Positions 6,419 to 9,369 of a stretch of DNA of 9,369 bases are shown here, one piece after another. Source of the stretch: CAZYBG01 sp964645155 (GTDB taxonomy: Bacteria; Pseudomonadota; Alphaproteobacteria; Rhodobacterales; Rhodobacteraceae). Under the pieces are notes generated by a model that searched no databases, was not told the DNA's origin, and saw only the letters and a list, made by a program, of their open reading frames with translations. Positions within the stretch are counted from its first letter, which is position 1; the number at the start of each line of letters is the position of its first letter. The translations under genes and the position numbers were made by a program. The stretch lies in NCBI GenBank assembly GCA_964645155.1, contig CAZYBG010000105.1:1-9369 (forward strand), written 5' to 3'.

Positions 6419-6516
6419 GGGGAGCGCCCTCCGGCGCGCTGTTCCGGAAGCAAAAGGGGCGCGCCCTCCGGCGCGCCGTCCCGACGTCCAAAGGGGCGCG
6501 CCCTCCGGCGCGCCCC
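6419..6516. repeat. Three tandem 37-bp repeats with GC-rich hairpins
   Basis: The GGGG of each unit starts at 6419, 6456 and 6493, an exact 37-bp period. Each unit has an (A)AAGGGG lead, then GCGCGCC-CTCC-GGCGCGC. Units 2 and 3 are identical over the hairpin; unit 1 is diverged (GGGGAGCGCC). The ~13-15 bp between hairpins is only loosely conserved. GGCGCGCC is itself palindromic, so each unit has two self-complementary arms around a CTCC loop. The array fills almost all of the 126-bp gap between two convergent genes and resembles REP/BIME-like intergenic repeats or stacked terminators. Confidence 0.85.
6493..6516. terminator. Best hairpin of the array, candidate bidirectional terminator
   Basis: GGGGCGCGCC-CTCC-GGCGCGCCCC gives a perfect 10-bp stem with a 4-nt loop. 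It lies 79 bp after the flavin-protein stop and 25 bp beyond the hsp20 stop on the opposite strand. The preceding AAA reads as TTT after the stem on the minus strand, so an intrinsic terminator is more plausible for the hsp20 transcript than for the plus strand. Confidence 0.5.
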
Positions 6517-6540
6517 GGCCGTTCCCGCAGCGGCGGACGA

Positions 6541-6996
6541 TCAGGCCTCGACCGCCTTCGCCTCGAACACGTCGCCCTTGGCGATCTCGATGCGGCGGGG
6601 CTTCAGCGCCTCGGGCACCTCGCGCACGAGGTCGATGTGGAGCAGGCCGTTCTCGTGCACGGCGCCCGTCACCCGGATGTGCTCGGCCAGGTGGAACCGG
6701 CGCTCGAACGCGCGGGTGGCGATGCCGCGGTGGAGATAGGTGCGCGGCGTCTCGTCCTTGGCCTTGCGGGCGGCGACGACCAGCGCGCCGTCCTTCACCT
6801 CGACCGACAGATCCTCGTCGGCGAAGCCGGCGACGGCGACCGAGATGCGGTAGGCATCCTCATCGGTCTTCTCAATGTTGTAGGGCGGATAGCCGTTGTC
6901 GGCGACATCGGCCGCGAGAAGCCGGTCCATCAGGTCGGCCATGCGGTCGAAGCCGACGGTGGCACGGTAGAGCGGGGAAAGATCGTAGGTACGCAT
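6541..6996 (-). CDS. ibpA: Small heat-shock protein, Hsp20/IbpA type
   Basis: A 151-residue class-A small heat-shock protein. The N-terminus MRTYDLSPLYRATVGFDR, the following YPPYNIEKTDEDAYRI, the TYLHRGIATRAFERRF segment and NGLLHIDLVREVPE align by memory with E. coli IbpA almost block for block. The alpha-crystallin domain covers about residues 36-130, and the C-terminal I-x-I anchor (R-R-I-E-I) is present. It should hold unfolding proteins in a soluble, ATP-independent complex in the cytosol for later refolding by DnaK/ClpB. The ATG at 6996 is chosen because of AGAGGA 8 nt upstream; the ATG at 7005 has no SD at a workable distance. Upstream lie a sigma-32-type promoter and a ROSE-like leader. 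It is the last gene of a minus-strand run but is probably its own transcript. Whether it is the IbpA or another paralogue cannot be settled. Confidence 0.93.
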   Translation of the reverse strand: MRTYDLSPLYRATVGFDRMADLMDRLLAADVADNGYPPYNIEKTDEDAYRISVAVAGFADEDLSVEVKDGALVVAARKAKDETPRTYLHRGIATRAFERRFHLAEHIRVTGAVHENGLLHIDLVREVPEALKPRRIEIAKGDVFEAKAVEA

Positions 6997-7088
6997 GTGG
7001 AGCATCCTCTGTTGAGCGACACTTGGGTTTGACCCTCCGGCTTGCGGACGGGCCCTGGACAGGCCGGGGCCCGGATGGCGCCCCGACG
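6997..7088 (-). ncRNA. Candidate ROSE-type RNA thermometer in the hsp20 5' leader
   Basis: From the predicted start site (~7088) to the ATG the leader is about 92 nt. At its 3' end UCGCU (minus strand, 7019-7015) fits the ROSE anti-Shine-Dalgarno consensus UYGCU. It faces AGGA (7008-7005) across a six-base CAACAG loop, and the stem can go on outward with G-U, U-G and G-C pairs. In known ROSE elements this imperfect pairing hides the SD until heat opens it. The 5' part carries GGGCCC-rich sequence that can form a stable hairpin, as in known elements. Leader length and gene type also fit. No folding was run. Confidence 0.55.
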
Positions 7089-7094
7089 CCTCGA

Positions 7095-7123
7095 AGATGG
7101 GAGACAAGTCGAACGAATTCAAG
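7095..7123 (-). promoter_or_regulatory. Sigma-32 (RpoH)-type heat-shock promoter of hsp20
   Basis: On the minus strand CTTGAAT (7123-7117) matches the -35 consensus CTTGAAA at 6 of 7 positions. After exactly 14 bp, TCCCATCT (7102-7095) matches the -10 consensus CCCCATNT at all but the first base. The -35 starts 3 bp beyond the stop codon of the upstream protease gene. The match, spacing and gene type make this a strong call without any computed score. Confidence 0.8.
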
Positions 7124-7126
7124 AGC

Positions 7127-7969
7127 TCATGGGCGCAGGAAGCGCGCCCCGGCGGCATCGGCGCCGCGTCCCGGCCCGATCCGCCGCGCGCCCGGCGCGG
7201 GCTGCTGCGGCGCCCGGCGGAGCGCGGCGCGCAGTTCGGACACCCGTTCCGGCAGCGTCATCCCCAGCACGATCGGCCGGCCCTCGTAGTCGGTGACACT
7301 CGAGATGATGGCGACGATCCGGGCCCTGGCGCCGGAGCGGTCGAAGACCGGCGCGCCGGAGGAGCCATGGGTCGCCGAGCAGTCGAAACCGACGAGGCCG
7401 TCGGCCTCGCCGACGATGGCGCAGGCGCGCTGCCACGACGGCGCCTCGTCGCGCCCCTCGCCATAGGAGACCACGCTGACCTCGGCGCGGCCGGCCGGCG
7501 GCGGGGCGACGACGAACGGCGGCGCGGTGGCGGCGGGGATCGGCGCCGCGAGCTGCACCAGCGCCACGTCGTTGCGGATCGATGCGGCCGTCTGTGGCGC
7601 GGCGGGGTCGTAGCCGGGCAGGACGACGGTGCGGGCCGCGCCGCTTTCGGCGATCGCGGTGCCATCGGCATAGCCGGCGCGGAAGACGAGATCCGCCGCC
7701 TCGTGGGCGGTGCCTGTCCGCGGATCGACCACGCAATGCGCGGCGGTCAGCACGAGGTCGGGCGCGATCAGGACGCCGGTGCAGTAGCCCCGGCCCCGGT
7801 CGATGTCGAGGCGGCCGACCGCCTCCCAGCCCAGCACCTCGTGGCGCAGGGTGAGCCGGCGGAGGTCCTCCTCCGCGGCCGATGCGGCGCCGGCGGCAAG
7901 CGCGAGCGCCATGGCTCCGGCCAGTGCCTTGGCCGAGGCCTTGGCCAGTGCTGTAGCCGCGGCACTCAT
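7127..7969 (-). CDS. Secreted trypsin-like serine protease (second of a coupled pair)
   Basis: A 280-residue S1-type peptidase. Residues 1-31 are an Ala/Leu-rich signal peptide (probable cleavage after A-S-A). The triad is visible: H78 in LTAAHC, D134 in RNDVALVQL and S204 in GSSGAPVF. Cysteines C63/C79 and C183/C197 are placed for two disulfides, consistent with export to the periplasm or outside. There is no IVGG-type activation site, and the Asp before the catalytic Ser is replaced by S203, so chymotrypsin-like zymogen activation is not expected. The ATG overlaps the stop of the upstream protease gene (ATGA), so translation is coupled. The protein shares GWEAVGR, GYCTG-LIAPDLVLTAAHC and a C-terminal R-F-L-R-P with its neighbour, indicating tandem duplication. 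Substrate unknown. Confidence 0.88.
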   Translation of the reverse strand: MSAAATALAKASAKALAGAMALALAAGAASAAEEDLRRLTLRHEVLGWEAVGRLDIDRGRGYCTGVLIAPDLVLTAAHCVVDPRTGTAHEAADLVFRAGYADGTAIAESGAARTVVLPGYDPAAPQTAASIRNDVALVQLAAPIPAATAPPFVVAPPPAGRAEVSVVSYGEGRDEAPSWQRACAIVGEADGLVGFDCSATHGSSGAPVFDRSGARARIVAIISSVTDYEGRPIVLGMTLPERVSELRAALRRAPQQPAPGARRIGPGRGADAAGARFLRP

Positions 7970-8793
7970 GGCCGGATGAACTTTGCCGCGCCGCCGGTGA
8001 CGGCGGGTGCCGCCGCGGGCGGCGGAGCGAGGCGGTGGAACACGCCGTCGGAGCCGTCGAGCCCGGCGCGCAACGCGCCGAGCGCGCCGCCGAGCTCGGC
8101 GGCGAGCGCGACCCGCTGCTCGGCCATCTGCGCCTTCGCCGAGACGACAGAGACGATCCGCGCCTCGCCGTCCTCGATGGTGAAGATCGGCGAGCCCGAG
8201 GCGCCGAAATCGACGCTGCAGGAGAGCACCAGCATCCCCGCCTGCCGCTCGAGCACGGCGCAGACCTCCTCGAGCGTCGGGGCGTCGTCGCGGCCGGTGG
8301 CGTAGGACACGATGCCGACCTCGGCACCGCGGCGCAGGCGGTCGGCGGTCTCGAACGGCCGGATCGACGGGTTGCGGATCGGCTGGTCGAGCTCGAGGAG
8401 CGCGATGTCGTAGGCGACGCGGTCGATCTTGTCGCGCCCCTCATAGATGTAGTCGGGGTGCTCGGCGGTCCGCCGGACCCGGCGGTAGGCGTCGGCGCGG
8501 CCGTTGCGCCAACCGGCGAGGAACTGGAATTCACCGAGCGGAACGCGCGCGCCGGTACGGGAATCGTAGAGGCAGTGCGCCGCGGTGAGGACGAGATCCG
8601 GCGCGATCAGCGCGCCGGTGCAATAGCCCGAGCGGCCCATGTTGATCCGGCCCACGGCCTCCCAGCCCTTGCCGTCATCGCTGGTGCTGAGCATCCGCAG
8701 CTCGCCCTGCTGCTCGCCCTGCGCTACGGCCGGCAGGGCGCCCGCGAAGGCCAGCGCCGCGACGAGCGCGCCAAGTCGTGACCGAAACCCCAT
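7966..8793 (-). CDS. Secreted trypsin-like serine protease (first of a coupled pair)
   Basis: A 275-residue S1-type peptidase with a clear signal peptide (MGFRSRLGALVAALAFAGAL, cleavage likely after A-V-A at 22-24). Catalytic residues are H73 (LTAAHC), D129 (AYDIALLEL) and S199 in GASGSPIF, a motif more like V8/HtrA-type enzymes than the GDSGGP of trypsin. Cysteines C58/C74 and C178/C192 match those of the next gene. A Pro/Ala-rich tail leads to the terminal K-F-I-R-P, also shared with the neighbour. AGGAGG at 8798-8803 gives a strong ribosome site 4 nt before the ATG. It starts 48 bp after the glcF stop with no visible terminator, so read-through from glcF is possible, though no functional tie to glycolate is evident. 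The 3' end overlaps the second protease by ATGA. Target unknown. Confidence 0.9.
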   Translation of the reverse strand: MGFRSRLGALVAALAFAGALPAVAQGEQQGELRMLSTSDDGKGWEAVGRINMGRSGYCTGALIAPDLVLTAAHCLYDSRTGARVPLGEFQFLAGWRNGRADAYRRVRRTAEHPDYIYEGRDKIDRVAYDIALLELDQPIRNPSIRPFETADRLRRGAEVGIVSYATGRDDAPTLEEVCAVLERQAGMLVLSCSVDFGASGSPIFTIEDGEARIVSVVSAKAQMAEQRVALAAELGGALGALRAGLDGSDGVFHRLAPPPAAAPAVTGGAAKFIRP

Positions 8794-8841
8794 TCCGCCT
8801 CCTCACGCGTGCCCCCCTCGTGCCACGCGCATTGGGCAGGA

Positions 8842-9369
8842 TTATGACCGGGCGTCGCCCAGTGCGGAAGGCCTCGGCCCGCCGGTAGCCCAATCGAGCA
8901 GCTCGACCGTGTGCACGACAGGCACAGCCGTGCCCGAGCCGATCTGCATCATGCAGCCGATATTGCCGGCGGCGATCACGTCGGGCGCCCGGGCCTCGAG
9001 GGTGCGCACCTTGCGGTCCTTCAGCTGGCGCGAGATCTCGGGCTGCATCAGGTTGTAGGTGCCGGCCGAACCGCAGCAGAGATGGCTGTCGGCGGGCTCC
9101 ACCACCTCGAAACCGGCGCGCTTCAGCAGGTCCTTGGGCGCGGTCTTGACCTGCTGGCCGTGCTGCAGCGAGCAGGCCGCGTGATAGGCGACGCGCAGGC
9201 CCCTCGCCGGCCTCTCGGGCAGCGTCAGCCGGACCAGAAGCTCGGACACGTCCACCGCGAGCGCCGCCACGGCGGCGGCCTCGCCGGCCAGGGCCTCGGT
9301 GCGGAACATGTGGCCGTAGTCCTTGACCGTGGTGCCGCAGCCCGAGGTGTTGATCACGATGGCATCGAG
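8842..9369 (-). CDS. glcF: Glycolate oxidase iron-sulfur subunit GlcF, C-terminal part (partial)
   Basis: The last 175 residues of a gene that enters from the right edge; the usual length is about 430-440, so some 40% is present. The frame stays open to the last base, so the GTG at 9357 is not its start. The fragment opens with DAIVINTSGCGTTVKDYG, the end of the first cysteine-rich (CCG) domain. The second CCG domain follows: AYHAACSLQHGQQ, then HLCCGSAGTYNLMQPE, then GNIGCMMQIGSGTAVPVVHTVELLDWA. These blocks are characteristic of GlcF. With GlcD and GlcE it oxidises glycolate to glyoxylate at the membrane, passing electrons through its [4Fe-4S] clusters. The ferredoxin-like N-terminal half, and presumably glcD/glcE, lie outside the window. 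The end is TAA at 8842-8844, followed by 48 bp before the protease gene. Confidence 0.95.
   Translation of the reverse strand, partial: LDAIVINTSGCGTTVKDYGHMFRTEALAGEAAAVAALAVDVSELLVRLTLPERPARGLRVAYHAACSLQHGQQVKTAPKDLLKRAGFEVVEPADSHLCCGSAGTYNLMQPEISRQLKDRKVRTLEARAPDVIAAGNIGCMMQIGSGTAVPVVHTVELLDWATGGPRPSALGDARS

Noticed and set aside
6419..6516. CRISPR-like array.
   Set aside because: Only three units, the conserved part is a perfect GC hairpin, the intervening 13-15 bp is far too short for spacers, and there are no cas genes nearby.
6997..7158. Longer hsp20 reading frame starting upstream at 7158.
   Set aside because: The added peptide is not part of the family, would start inside the upstream protease gene, and would cover the heat-shock promoter; the SD and family N-terminus fix the start at 6996.
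7097..8305. A 402-codon plus-strand frame and a 471-codon minus-strand frame (7119-8534) across the protease genes.
   Set aside because: Both are shadows of the two proteases, which have signal peptides, catalytic triads and a ribosome site in their own frames.
8842..9357. A complete small gene starting with GTG at 9357.
   Set aside because: The frame is open to the window edge and the sequence is the interior of GlcF, so it is a fragment of a longer gene.

Overview
The window is very GC-rich (about 70% by eye) and gene-dense. It looks like chromosomal DNA of an alphaproteobacterium, most likely a Rhodobacterales/Rhodobacteraceae member. The evidence is the pairing of a small sulfotransferase with a long GT14-type glycosyltransferase, the ECF sigma/VWA pair, an IbpA-type small heat-shock protein, and GlcF sequence of the alphaproteobacterial type. 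I see no tRNA, rRNA, insertion sequence, CRISPR array or prophage gene. All intact genes have sensible ribosome-binding sites or ATGA overlaps. No gene-free stretch exceeds 300 bases.

Left part (1-2436): the 5' end of a sulfotransferase gene on the minus strand faces away from a plus-strand GT14/'Branch'-type glycosyltransferase gene, with a 147-bp divergent intergenic region between them. The glycosyltransferase is followed after 11 bp by a HIT-family nucleotide hydrolase. The first two genes suggest synthesis or decoration of a surface or extracellular polysaccharide.

Middle (2437-5150): a group-IV (ECF-like) sigma factor overlaps, by ATGA, a 678-residue protein. That protein has a short cytosolic N-terminus, one membrane segment, a Pro/Ala-rich linker and a YfbK-like periplasmic VWA module with an intact MIDAS. 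The layout is that of a sigma factor with a membrane-bound anti-sigma/sensor partner, but with an unusual VWA sensor. A near-identical 27-nt sequence occurs once just upstream of the sigma gene and once inside the partner gene.

Right-centre (5151-6540): a TetR-family regulator and a pyridoxamine-phosphate-oxidase-like flavin protein form an ATGA-overlapping pair. They are preceded by an 18-bp near-perfect palindrome lying exactly between a -35-like and a -10-like hexamer, a good candidate for autorepression. The pair ends in three tandem 37-bp repeats, each holding a GC-rich hairpin, between convergent genes.

Right (6541-9369, all minus strand): transcription runs glcF (C-terminal part only), two translationally coupled secreted trypsin-like proteases, then the hsp20/ibpA-type gene. 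The last has its own very good sigma-32-type promoter and a leader with the hallmark of a ROSE RNA thermometer. The most noteworthy points are this double heat-control region, the sigma/VWA membrane pair, the coupled protease paralogues with a shared C-terminal F-[I/L]-R-P motif, and the tandem hairpin repeats.
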